Shown: positions 8,274 to 16,474 of the stretch, piece by piece
Layout: each line of letters starts with the position of its first letter
Numbering within the stretch: position 1 is the first letter of the stretch
Origin: Promethearchaeota archaeon
GTDB lineage: Archaea; Asgardarchaeota; Lokiarchaeia; Sigynarchaeales; SOKP01
Length of the DNA: 43,155 nt
Reading direction: 5' to 3'
NCBI GenBank assembly: GCA_019058515.1
Contig: JAHPYY010000154.1
Coordinates: forward strand, 1-43,155
Translations under genes and position numbers: made by a program
Notes under the pieces: generated by a model
The model's input: only the letters and a program-made list of their open reading frames with translations
The model's database searches: none
What the model was told of the DNA's origin: nothing

Positions 8274-8540
8274 ATGGCTTCAGAATTAAATACGATATAT
8301 TTTGTAAATAAGTTTGGATCAGAAAAAAAGCAAATCCCATTTCCTGTAGCTCCAAACATTAAATTAATGGACATTATTCCCGAAATATCTAAAAAATTTG
8401 GGATTTCTTCTCAAAATATCTGTGTTGCTAATATGGGTGGACAAGTCTTAACTGCAACTGATTTGCTTCGCCCCATAAGCGAGCTAGTAAATATGTTTGG
8501 TAATTCTTTTGACATAATAGATCGAGGAATCGTAGGATGA
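8274..8540 (+). CDS. UFM1-like ubiquitin-fold modifier
   Basis: 88 residues, beta-grasp size (human UFM1 has 85). The pattern follows UFM1: a short N-terminal strand, IPFPVAPNIKLMDIIPEISK (compare VLSVPESTPFTAVLKFAAEE), KFGISSQNICVANMGGQVL (compare EFKVPAATSAIITNDGIGI) and the terminus DIIDRGIVG (compare RIIPRDRVG). It ends directly in Val-Gly with no Ser-Cys extension, so the conjugating glycine is already exposed and no maturation peptidase is needed. It lacks the Gly-Gly of ubiquitin, URM1 and SAMPs. The TGA stop lies within ATGA, overlapping the E2 start by 4 bases. Upstream AGGGATAAG is a good ribosome-binding site, and the A/T-rich 79-base gap could add a promoter. Confidence 0.88.
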   Translation: MASELNTIYFVNKFGSEKKQIPFPVAPNIKLMDIIPEISKKFGISSQNICVANMGGQVLTATDLLRPISELVNMFGNSFDIIDRGIVG

Positions 8541-9085
8541 CACAAGAAACTTATCGTTGGCAAAAATCAATCTTAGATGAGATTGTTCAAGAATTTCCTG
8601 AAAAATGGAGTGAAATAGGACCAAAACATCCTGCCTGGAAAGATCGTATTAAAGTTGAAATTGAAAAAGTTATGAAATATATTAATTTCCTTAAAACTAC
8701 TAAAAACCGCCCTTGGTTCAAACTATTTCCAGAAAAAAATCCTCAATATAATTATTTAATTTGGAATGGAAATTTGTTAGTTCCAGAAAGATCGGAGATA
8801 ATTTTTGAGATAAAAGTGTTATTAACTTCAGAATACCCTAAAGTATGCCCTAGATGCTTTATTGAGGAAGATATCATTAATTACTGCGGAAAAATATTTC
8901 TAAAAAATATCTGGGAGCAAAATACAAAAAAATATGTAATGATATGCCATGAGCATATGTCAAATACAGAAGCTTGGCATACACGGCTAGGCATTGCTCA
9001 CTTTTTTATAAGACAAATTTGGGTTTGGTGGGCAGCTCAACAAAATGCAATCATAACAGAATTTAATAAGTTAAATAAAAAATGA
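8537..9085 (+). CDS. UFC1-like E2 conjugating enzyme
   Basis: 182 residues (human UFC1 has 167). It shares UFC1 landmarks rather than those of UBC-fold ubiquitin E2s: an N-terminal helix ending in the W...L motif (PWFKLFPE; UFC1 DWFRLESN), a strand pair with SEIIFEIKVLLTSEYP (UFC1 EFDIEFDIPITYP), the active-site block VMICHEH with C137 as catalytic cysteine (UFC1 KICLTDH), and AWHTRLGIAHFFIRQIWVWW (UFC1 LWARNVPKFGLAHLMALGLG). The HPN motif of ubiquitin E2s is absent, as in UFC1. An extra cysteine pair (CPRC, 104-107) precedes the active site. Its start overlaps the modifier stop, so modifier and E2 are translationally coupled. It should take the modifier from the UBA5-like E1 by transthiolation. 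Confidence 0.88.
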   Translation: MTQETYRWQKSILDEIVQEFPEKWSEIGPKHPAWKDRIKVEIEKVMKYINFLKTTKNRPWFKLFPEKNPQYNYLIWNGNLLVPERSEIIFEIKVLLTSEYPKVCPRCFIEEDIINYCGKIFLKNIWEQNTKKYVMICHEHMSNTEAWHTRLGIAHFFIRQIWVWWAAQQNAIITEFNKLNKK

Positions 9086-9141
9086 AGGTTTAAATTTCAA
9101 TTGAATTTATATAATTCTTTAAATTAGAAAAACTGGGTGAA

Positions 9142-9561
9142 ATGATGAATAAGAAGAGATTTTTGGTAATAGTATTCATATTTTCATTCTCAATTATGCA
9201 TTTTATTGTTCAAAATAATTGGTCGATTCAAACTTAGTGATGGTAGTTTAATCGCTTAGCACCCTTTAAACTCTCTGAATTGCGAAGTATTTGTTGCGAT
9301 ATTCGACCAAATAAAGATCTTATCTTTTTTTCACTAAAACCTACAAAATCTATTGATGAGGAGCAAGATATTATCAAGGCGGTTGATTATAAAATAATAA
9401 AACAACTAGGAGACTCTATTTACCAAAAATCTCTCTTCCTGATAGAGGAGATACATATGGACCATTTGAGATTCTCTTTCAAAATCCTTTTATTGTTCCA
9501 TATAATTCAATTATAGCTAATTTAAACGAATGTTGGATTGCTAAAAGATTGAATTCTGTTT
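9142..9561 (+). pseudogene. Decayed secreted-protein gene
   Basis: ATG 9142 opens a 31-residue peptide with a clear signal sequence (MMNKKRFLVIVFIFSFSI) that stops at TAG 9235. Further coding-like sequence follows at 9280 (PNKDLIFFSLKPTKSIDEEQ) and, after a frame change near 9440, LPDRGDTYGPFEILFQNPFI to a stop at about 9561. I read this as one secreted or lipoprotein gene broken by a stop and a frameshift. The original function cannot be told. It is the main content of the 594-base gap between the E2 gene and the GPH transporter. Confidence 0.4.
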
Positions 9562-9588
9562 AGAGTTTTTTTAAATGAATATTTTCTC

Positions 9589-9613
9589 GAGGGTTCAAAT
9601 CCCTCCCTTGGCA
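9589..9613 (+). tRNA. Isolated 3' end of a Ser-type tRNA (T-arm plus acceptor strand)
   Basis: A perfect T-arm, GAGGG-TTCAAAT-CCCTC (9589-9605), is followed by CCTTGGC (9606-9612) and A, the shape of a tRNA 3' end. The CCTTGGC end resembles archaeal tRNA-Ser. The partner GCCAAGG is not present in the preceding sequence, so no full tRNA can be built. It is best read as a fragment left by integration at a tRNA 3' end (att-like scar). Confidence 0.5.
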
Positions 9614-9679
9614 ATACTGATATTAATTAGTCTTTAATCAATATTAGTTAAATAAACAAATAAGAAAAAAAAGAAAGGC

Positions 9680-11065
9680 TTAGGCCTGAGATTTTCGTTT
9701 TTGAACTTCTTTAAGTTGCTCTTTCATGTCGAGGATTTCTTCTTTTTTTGGGTAAAAATATACCGAAACCACCCCAAGAATTAACAAGAATAGAAATGGA
9801 AACAATCCTATTACTAATCTGATACCTAATAAAGCGATATCTGTTTGAGGGTGGTGTATTATGTCGCCAGTGACTGGATTCACGGTGTCGCTAATAAATC
9901 CCGTAATTAGAAGCATTGTAGCTAGAATCGCCTGCGCTAAACCTATAGCCGGTTTGGTTAATAATGCGTTCGTTCCAAAGAATGTTCCCTCGCGCCTTCG
10001 GTTGGTTCGAATCTCGTCGTAATCAGCAGATTCTACTATCATCACATTTCTAGTCATTAATGGACCCGACATTCCAAATCCTGCAATTATGAAGGATAAT
10101 AGGGTCTGTAGGTAATCTTGAGCGAGGAATAACCCTAGCATCGCGAACGCATAAATTACAGTTGATATCAATGCCGTTGTGCGTATTCCATATTTCGATT
10201 GTATTTTTCCCATAACGACAAATCCCGGTAGCATTGCTAAAACCACAGCTAACAACAATAAAGTTGCACTAAATCCAGTTACACTGATGATAAAGGTCGC
10301 GTAAAAGATAGCATTTGACATAATTATGGCCCAAGTAAATTCAATTGAAAAATACCAAAAACACGAGCTTAAGAACGGACGATTCTTCAAGCTTTCCTTC
10401 AACGCGCTCCATATTTCAAGAGGAGTTTCTTCAGGTGGAATAGTACGCTCTTTCACAAATAATCCTGGAATAAGTAAAGCAATCATACCTGATAGTCCCC
10501 CTATCAAAATGAAGATTTGAAACGCAAACAAATTTTCCTTAACGAGTAACGGAACCCCAAGTCCTATAATATTTCCCAATAATCCTAATACCCAGGCTAT
10601 CGTATTAGTTTTCGCTCTCTCGGTTGTGTCGTAGGATATTTCCCCTAATAGCGCGTTGTAGCTGTTTCCTATGAATGTGTAGCAGGTGTCAAACGCGATA
10701 ATACTCACACTAAACCATATAATTAATCCTATATCGACGGTTACTAACGGGAAAAACAGAAAAAGGTTAGTAACAAACCACAAAGGAGCAAAAAGGCGAA
10801 TAAATGGTACTCTGCGCCCCCATCTAGTTCTTGTTTTATCGCCGTACCATCCAAACACTGGGTCGTTAACGGCGTTCCATATGTTGTAGAACACAAGCAT
10901 AATAATCGAATAAGCAATGTTATCAATTCCCATTATATTAAGCCAAAACCATGCCGTGGAACTACCTTGCATAGAGTTAAAAATCTGCGTGCCGAACATC
11001 CCCGAAGCAAAGATAAGCTTTTCCTTTAAAGGTACAATATGTTTTTTTTCTTGCGTTTCTTCCAT
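9680..11065 (-). CDS. GPH-family (MelB-like) sugar:cation symporter
   Basis: 461 residues with 12 predicted membrane helices. It has the glycoside-pentoside-hexuronide family signature in the first cytoplasmic loop (NDPVFGWYGDKTRTRWGRRV) and the typical GEISYDTTERAK in the middle. A further loop (RTNRRREGTFFG) matches the second-half signature. The likely role is uptake of a sugar, glycoside or polyol, energised by a cation. It lies in the same region as the inositol genes, so it may feed that pathway, but the substrate cannot be read from sequence. ATG 11065 is chosen. Confidence 0.85.
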   Translation of the reverse strand: MEETQEKKHIVPLKEKLIFASGMFGTQIFNSMQGSSTAWFWLNIMGIDNIAYSIIMLVFYNIWNAVNDPVFGWYGDKTRTRWGRRVPFIRLFAPLWFVTNLFLFFPLVTVDIGLIIWFSVSIIAFDTCYTFIGNSYNALLGEISYDTTERAKTNTIAWVLGLLGNIIGLGVPLLVKENLFAFQIFILIGGLSGMIALLIPGLFVKERTIPPEETPLEIWSALKESLKNRPFLSSCFWYFSIEFTWAIIMSNAIFYATFIISVTGFSATLLLLAVVLAMLPGFVVMGKIQSKYGIRTTALISTVIYAFAMLGLFLAQDYLQTLLSFIIAGFGMSGPLMTRNVMIVESADYDEIRTNRRREGTFFGTNALLTKPAIGLAQAILATMLLITGFISDTVNPVTGDIIHHPQTDIALLGIRLVIGLFPFLFLLILGVVSVYFYPKKEEILDMKEQLKEVQKRKSQA

Positions 11066-11328
11066 AATTTCGATTTTTAGATTCTAAAAGATATTTTATT
11101 GATTTACTAACTTTCAAGGTTAATAAAGATTTAATACTCTTCGATATTTAGATAAAATTATTAGAGATTGGAATAAAACGCAACTAAAACTTCCCAAATT
11201 TGAAGAAAGGATTTATTATCCTCCCGATTTAATTCAGAAATTTACCACATTAAATATAGGGGAATCGAAGGTGTTTTAGATTTTCCAAATCGAAATAGAA
11301 ACATTTAGTTAACACCCAGAGATTATAT

Positions 11329-12090
11329 TCAAAAAGAGAAGTCAAGTTCTCTCGATGTTTGCTTTCTCCTTTTATCGTTTTTTATATATTCCTTGAACTC
11401 TTCGCTATCATCGTCAATAAATTCCCAAAATTCCTCGTAAATTTCTTTTAATCGATTTACTTTTTCCTCTTTAGGGATTTCTTTTGGATTTGTTCTATTT
11501 AATTGCTTTTTAGTAGATTGTTTTTTACTGCTGTTAGAGAGTTTGTTCCATGCGTTTGTGAACTTACTCTCTTTTTTTACTTCTTTTATTGGTGATTTTG
11601 TAACATTTGTTTTTTTAACTGGGGGGTTGGTATAGTTGTTGTCTTTTTGTTGTTTTCCTTCTTTTCTTAGCAATAGCAAATTCTCTAAGTGTTTTTCATT
11701 ATAATTAGTTTGAATTGGCTTTTTCTTAGGACGATATTCTAAGAAATTTCCTTCCATAATTAAATTATCGAATAAATTATTGTCGTTATCGCGTATTTCT
11801 TCAATAAAGTTGGGATCTTTACGCTTCTGCTGTGTTTCAAACTCGAAATCTACCTTTTGATACCCTCTAACTTTGAAGTTTTTATCAACGAACGCTTGGA
11901 ACAGATGGTTACATACTGCTCCTTTAGGGATAGACACTGTCGTCAATTGTTTGGCTTGATTTATAATGGAGGCGGGGACGTCTAAAATTCGTTCTTGTTT
12001 ACATATGGGGCATATTACCAAGATTTTCCTTGTTAATTTTTGTTTTTCACTTACCTGTTTTTCATCAACTTTTGCAATTGCCATTGTCAT
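11329..12090 (-). CDS. Zinc-finger domain protein with long charged tail
   Basis: 253 residues. The N-terminal domain (about 22-85) has CPIC, then about 29 residues, then CNH, followed by LFQAFVDKNFKVRGYQ. It is a close copy of the N-terminal domain of the roadblock-fused protein at 20295-20912 and probably binds zinc through Cys3His. The rest (about 90-253) is Lys/Glu/Asn-rich, low in complexity and probably disordered, ending in an acidic helix. It is cytoplasmic by lack of signal or membrane helix. No known function; the shared domain suggests a lineage-specific adaptor family. Its upstream 263-base gap to the GPH gene shows no further gene. Confidence 0.7.
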   Translation of the reverse strand: MTMAIAKVDEKQVSEKQKLTRKILVICPICKQERILDVPASIINQAKQLTTVSIPKGAVCNHLFQAFVDKNFKVRGYQKVDFEFETQQKRKDPNFIEEIRDNDNNLFDNLIMEGNFLEYRPKKKPIQTNYNEKHLENLLLLRKEGKQQKDNNYTNPPVKKTNVTKSPIKEVKKESKFTNAWNKLSNSSKKQSTKKQLNRTNPKEIPKEEKVNRLKEIYEEFWEFIDDDSEEFKEYIKNDKRRKQTSRELDFSF

Positions 12091-12208
12091 AAAGATTACT
12101 CTTTGACTAATTTATGATTTTAGTAATAAAAACTACGAGATGTAATAGAGTAAAAAGTTGAGAAATTATCGAGTTAAAGCAATGGTTGACATTTTCTGAA
12201 CATCAAGC

Positions 12209-12679
12209 TTAAGCTTCCCTTGGATCGAACTTAACATTCATATTTTTTTCTGTTAACTCGAAATTAATTGTTATCTTAGGAAAATTTGCTCCTTCAAATA
12301 TTAAGCTATGCTTACCTTCTGTAAACCACTTGAGGGCTTCATCTTCCAATTTTATAAGGATTGAGAAAGTATCGCCCATTGCTATAGTCCTACCCGCCAT
12401 TGTTCCATTTAAAATATCATTTAACCTAAAACCATCTCCTTTATGATATATTATGAACCGCTCTTGGACTACCTCTTTACCCGTTTCCATTTTAGAAATA
12501 TCTAATTCATTCTCATCAAGATAGATCTTCATATAGTCAGACAGATTAAAGTCATCGAAATTAACATCCTCTAACTTTTTGTCACCATATTCAATTTTTG
12601 ATGGTACCGTATAAGGGATTGCTACATTAATGCCTTTTACTTGTAATGTGTCGGCTTTTCCGTCTCCCGTGGTGTCCAC
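12209..12679 (-). CDS. Hypothetical protein with calcium-type DTTGDGKAD motif, possibly 5'-truncated
   Basis: 156 residues from GTG 12679. The start is doubtful: the coding-like frame continues upstream (IPIKPLIKKFFPPKKSFFTV) to a TGA at 12758-12760 without ATG, GTG or TTG and without a ribosome-binding site. DTTGDGKADTLQ near the N-terminus is a dockerin/EF-hand-like loop seen in archaeal surface proteins. The rest is beta-rich (KHSLIFEGANFPKITINFEL), like an Ig-type surface domain. The gene has probably lost its signal-peptide end, or it starts at a non-standard codon. Confidence 0.5.
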   Translation of the reverse strand: MDTTGDGKADTLQVKGINVAIPYTVPSKIEYGDKKLEDVNFDDFNLSDYMKIYLDENELDISKMETGKEVVQERFIIYHKGDGFRLNDILNGTMAGRTIAMGDTFSILIKLEDEALKWFTEGKHSLIFEGANFPKITINFELTEKNMNVKFDPREA

Positions 12680-12861
12680 TGTAAAAAAGCTCTTTTTCGG
12701 AGGGAAGAATTTCTTTATTAAGGGCTTTATTGGTATATTTCCAAATGAAATAAGGGCTCAACTAATTTTAGTTTTAAGAAGTGATTACTTTATAAATTGG
12801 TTTAACGATTTTAAACTTATGGTAATAAGGATTACCATGATACTTAATACAGGTGTAGCAT

Positions 12862-13884
12862 TTATGGCTTGATTTCTGAGATTTTTACTGGTCGATTTTC
12901 TTTAAACGATTTTTGGGCGGCGTGCGCAACTAGCACGCTTTTAAGCCCATCCTCACCATTTGGTTTTGGCTCTTGTTTATAGTTTAAACACTCAAAGAAG
13001 TATTGCAATTCAGCAGCGTAAGAGGCTCTATATCTCTCTAAAAAGAAGTATGGGATATTGTTAGTTTGAATATTCTTTGAAGTATACAATCGAATAGTGT
13101 TTTCACTTTCGTTATCAGCAATCACACAACCTTTTGACCCAAATACCTCAACTCTTTGGTCGTATCCATAGACTGCTTTCCTTGAATTATCTACGATGCC
13201 AAGAGCGTTGTTCTTAAACTTCAAAATCGCTACAGCAGTGTCAATATCTCCTGCAAGACTAAAGTTAGGATCTACTAGCACTTCCCCCCTTGCATATACC
13301 TCCTCAATATCACTTCCTGCTAAGTAATAAGCCATATCCCAATCGTGGATGCTCATGTCTACGAAAATTCCACCCGAATTTTTTATATATTCCATAGATG
13401 GGGGAGCTGGGTCTCTTGAAGTAATCTTAATAATGTGTGGCGTACCAATTTCTCCTGAATTAACCATTTCCTGAACCTTTTTAAAATTACGATCAAACCT
13501 TCTGTTAAAACCAATCATTAAACGAACATTTTCCTCTTTTACTATGGAAAGAGTAGTTTCTATTTGGTTTATGTCTACATCAATGGGTTTCTCACAGAAA
13601 ATATGCTTTTTTGAACGAGCTGCTTCTCTAATATAAGTACTATGCGTATTGGTAGATGAGGCTATAACGACTGCGTCAATTTCATTATCCAAGAAAATTT
13701 CCTTGGCATCTGTACTTAATTTTGAAATTCCCAAGTTGGATATCCAATCTCTTAATTCATCAGTAAGGTCTACATCCACAACAATTTTAAGTTCTGCGTT
13801 TGGGATATTCTTCATTAAGTTTTCAATGTGAATCTTCCCGATTCTTCCCGCTCCTATTACTCCAATACGTTGCTTCCGGCTCAT
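12862..13884 (-). CDS. iolG: Myo-inositol 2-dehydrogenase-like Gfo/Idh/MocA oxidoreductase
   Basis: 340 residues. The Rossmann GAGRIGKIH motif (about 11-19) binds NAD(P), the family EKP motif holds K99, and D176/H180 in VDMSIHDWDMA match the catalytic Asp and His of inositol dehydrogenases. It is expected to oxidise myo-inositol to scyllo-inosose (2-keto-myo-inositol). Context supports this: an IolM-like dehydrogenase, IolO-like epimerase and a creatininase-family hydrolase follow within 5 kb. Transcription is divergent from the MFS carrier gene at 13981, with only about 96 bases between starts. Other sugars are possible substrates in this family. Confidence 0.85.
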   Translation of the reverse strand: MSRKQRIGVIGAGRIGKIHIENLMKNIPNAELKIVVDVDLTDELRDWISNLGISKLSTDAKEIFLDNEIDAVVIASSTNTHSTYIREAARSKKHIFCEKPIDVDINQIETTLSIVKEENVRLMIGFNRRFDRNFKKVQEMVNSGEIGTPHIIKITSRDPAPPSMEYIKNSGGIFVDMSIHDWDMAYYLAGSDIEEVYARGEVLVDPNFSLAGDIDTAVAILKFKNNALGIVDNSRKAVYGYDQRVEVFGSKGCVIADNESENTIRLYTSKNIQTNNIPYFFLERYRASYAAELQYFFECLNYKQEPKPNGEDGLKSVLVAHAAQKSFKENRPVKISEIKP

Positions 13885-13980
13885 AATATAGATTTATATT
13901 CCTTCCTTAAAAAAAAACATTTATATTAATTAGAACCGAATAAGAATCACTAAAAAAAAATAACAAAAAAAAAAAGAATT

Positions 13981-15177
13981 ATGAGCGAACAAAAAACGGC
14001 ATATAGCTTTCGATGGATTGTTCTTGTTGTTTTTATGCTTGAAAACTTGACTGTGCAGATCTTGTGGATTTCTTTTGCTTCGGTAACTCTTGAAGCGGCA
14101 GTTTACTATTCTGTGGACGAATTTTCGATTTTACTTTTATCAATGGTGTTTATGATCGTTTATATCCCAATTTCATTCATAGCTTCCTGGATAATAGACA
14201 AATATGACTTCAAAATTGGTGCCAGCGTAGGAGCGTTATTATCCGGAATATTTGGACTTTTAAGGTTTTTCGCGGGTCAAGATTACTTTCTTCTTCTACT
14301 ATTTCAAATTATTATTGGTATAGGACAACCATTCCTTCTCAATGCGATTACAAAATTATCTGCTAATTGGTTTCCCAAAGAAGAGCGTACCACATCGACT
14401 GGATTATCTCTTATATCACAATTCATTGGTATAATGCTTGGGTTGCTTATTACGCCATTCATAGTCTTGGCTTCAAACATTGGAGTTATGGTATTGATAT
14501 ATGGAATACTGGCACTAGTAATTGGCATAGTATTTGTGGTAGTTGTCAAAACCAAACCTCCTACACCCCCTTCAGGCGGTGAACTCGAGGAAAAAGTATT
14601 TACATTCAACCAGATGAAGGATATTTTTAAAAACAAGTATTTCTTGATTCTAACATTGATTTTCTTTTTTGGGTTAGGTATGTTTAATATGATTACATCT
14701 TATGTCCAGTTGATAATCGTGCCTCGAGGATACAATGCTACTGACGCAGGAATTCTTGGAGCTCTCATGTTGATAGGCGGAATAGTGGGATGTATTGTTA
14801 TGTCTGCCTTGTCAGATAAGTATCAAAAAAGAAAGTTATTGATAATCGTTTCGGCTGCGATTGCAATGGTTTCGCTACTGATTATGACATTCGCGTTTGA
14901 TTTGATATTATTGGATATATTTGGATTTTTACTAGGTTTTGGTATATTATCTGCAGGTCCTGTAGCTCTCGAGTTTGCTGTTGAGATAACTGAACCAGTA
15001 CCAGAAGCAACATCCAACGGAATTCTAATGGTATTTGGACAAATTGGAGGGATACTATTCATACTACTATTTGAAGGATTTACGCTCCCCAACGGAGATT
15101 ATTTTCCAACGCTTCTCGTTCTAACTATTTTCGGAGTGGTTATTCTTGTTTTGGCCTTCCTTCTAAAAGAAGAATAG
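13981..15177 (+). CDS. MFS transporter (SLC49/FLVCR-like type)
   Basis: 398 residues with about 12 membrane helices and a central cytoplasmic loop (about 185-210, TKPPTPPSGGELEEK). Residues about 118-142 (GQPFLLNAITKLSANWFPKE then ERTTSTGL) match the loop 4-5 signature of the FLVCR/SLC49 type of major facilitator. The gene sits between iolG (divergent) and iolM (same strand, 98-base gap), so an inositol or related polyol carrier is the natural inference. The eukaryotic relatives carry other small metabolites. It ends with TAG. Confidence 0.8.
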   Translation: MSEQKTAYSFRWIVLVVFMLENLTVQILWISFASVTLEAAVYYSVDEFSILLLSMVFMIVYIPISFIASWIIDKYDFKIGASVGALLSGIFGLLRFFAGQDYFLLLLFQIIIGIGQPFLLNAITKLSANWFPKEERTTSTGLSLISQFIGIMLGLLITPFIVLASNIGVMVLIYGILALVIGIVFVVVVKTKPPTPPSGGELEEKVFTFNQMKDIFKNKYFLILTLIFFFGLGMFNMITSYVQLIIVPRGYNATDAGILGALMLIGGIVGCIVMSALSDKYQKRKLLIIVSAAIAMVSLLIMTFAFDLILLDIFGFLLGFGILSAGPVALEFAVEITEPVPEATSNGILMVFGQIGGILFILLFEGFTLPNGDYFPTLLVLTIFGVVILVLAFLLKEE

Positions 15178-15275
15178 CCTTCCCAATACTACTTTTTTTT
15201 TCTATAAGATTACATTTAAAAACTTTTATTCTGAGATATAATTTAAATGTCTATCTAAACAACTCCTTTTAAACA

Positions 15276-16454
15276 ATGAAAGCAGTAGAATTATTAGCAA
15301 TGTGGTTTCCTAAGCCAGAATATAAGCTTGGAGCCAAGGATATCGACGGAAAGTTGTCCTATTTGGGATCTCAAGTATGGCGATATCCCAAAGTGAGTTT
15401 AGTCGAAAAGGAAGTACCAAAAATAACTGCAAACGAAGTACTGATAAAAATAAAAAGATGTGGGATTTGCGGATCCGATGTTCATATGGCCCAAAGTCAT
15501 GAAGATGGGTATATCTATTATCCTGGCTTAACTGCTTTTCCCGTCACGATTGGTCATGAATTTTCCGGAGAAATTGTTGAAGTAGGAAGCGAAGCGGTTA
15601 ATAAGCGAACTGGAAAACCATATGAAATTGGAGAACCCGTAACCGTTGAAGAAATGGTATGGTGTGGGGAATGTAAACCGTGTTGTGACGGTTTTCCTAA
15701 TCATTGTGAAAGGCTTCAGGAAATTGGATTTTCAATCGACGGAGCGTTCGCAGAGTTCATCTCAGTTCCTGCAAAATTATGTTGGAGTTTAAAAAAATTA
15801 GAAGGGAAACACGACGATATATTCAAAATTGGAAGTCTAGTGGAACCTACATCCGTCGCATATAACGCAGTTATTGAGCGAGGAAGCGGAATAAAACCAG
15901 GAGAAAATGTAGTTATTCTAGGAGCAGGACCAATTGGCATAGCAGCGACTAAGATTCTTAAAACTGCAGGAGCTGCTTTATGTATTGTTTCCGAACCTAA
16001 CGAAACTAGAGCAAAATTAGCAAAAAGAATGGGTGCAGATTATATAATAAATCCAGAACGAGAAAATTTCGTTGAACAAGTAAAAGAATTTACCGACAGC
16101 GAAGGGGCGAGTATTTATTTAGAAGCAACGGGTTTACCCCACATAGTCACAGAAGACATTCAAAACGCAATTTGGGAGTGTAAAACAATCAATAGCACGG
16201 TCGTTGTGGTTGCGAGAGCGGAACAACGAATGGCAGTTTGTGGAGAATACTTCCAAGTAAGACGCGCCCGTATTGTTGGCGCTCAAGGACATTCAGGACA
16301 CGGTACTTTCCCTAATGTGATAAGTTCCATGGCTGCTGGGATGGATATGACTCCCATGATAACAAAAGAAATTACGCTTGAAGAAGTTCCACAGAATCTC
16401 ATATTATTACAAACTGATAGGGAAAATTGTAAAATATCGGTAAAAATCGACTAA
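15276..16454 (+). CDS. iolM: Zinc-dependent dehydrogenase, scyllo-inosose 3-dehydrogenase-like
   Basis: 392 residues, medium-chain dehydrogenase. Catalytic zinc ligands lie in CGICGSDVHMAQ (C65) and GHE (H94/E95). The structural zinc loop is CGECKPCCDGFPNHC. The NAD-binding motif is GAGPIG, and SLVEPTSVAYNAV is present. The protein follows the Thermotoga scyllo-inosose 3-dehydrogenase closely from end to end, including the N-terminus (GAKDIDGKLSYLGSQVWRYP) and the C-terminus (VGAQGHSGHGTFPNVISSMA). It is expected to oxidise scyllo-inosose to a diketo-inositol. A promoter lies in the 98-base upstream gap and the ATG looks leaderless. Confidence 0.85.
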   Translation: MKAVELLAMWFPKPEYKLGAKDIDGKLSYLGSQVWRYPKVSLVEKEVPKITANEVLIKIKRCGICGSDVHMAQSHEDGYIYYPGLTAFPVTIGHEFSGEIVEVGSEAVNKRTGKPYEIGEPVTVEEMVWCGECKPCCDGFPNHCERLQEIGFSIDGAFAEFISVPAKLCWSLKKLEGKHDDIFKIGSLVEPTSVAYNAVIERGSGIKPGENVVILGAGPIGIAATKILKTAGAALCIVSEPNETRAKLAKRMGADYIINPERENFVEQVKEFTDSEGASIYLEATGLPHIVTEDIQNAIWECKTINSTVVVVARAEQRMAVCGEYFQVRRARIVGAQGHSGHGTFPNVISSMAAGMDMTPMITKEITLEEVPQNLILLQTDRENCKISVKID

Positions 16455-16474
16455 GTTGGGATCGCTAATAAGCG

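Noticed and set aside
5051..9085. Reading the operon as SAMP/URM1 or canonical ubiquitin system
   Set aside because: The modifier ends in Val-Gly not Gly-Gly, the E2 lacks HPN and has UFC1 landmarks, and the E1 has the UBA5 cysteine block; MoeB/ThiF would lack an E2.
9280..9516. Intact 78-residue gene
   Set aside because: It starts at a TTG without ribosome-binding site and its homology-like sequence moves to another frame near 9440, so it was treated as part of a decayed gene.
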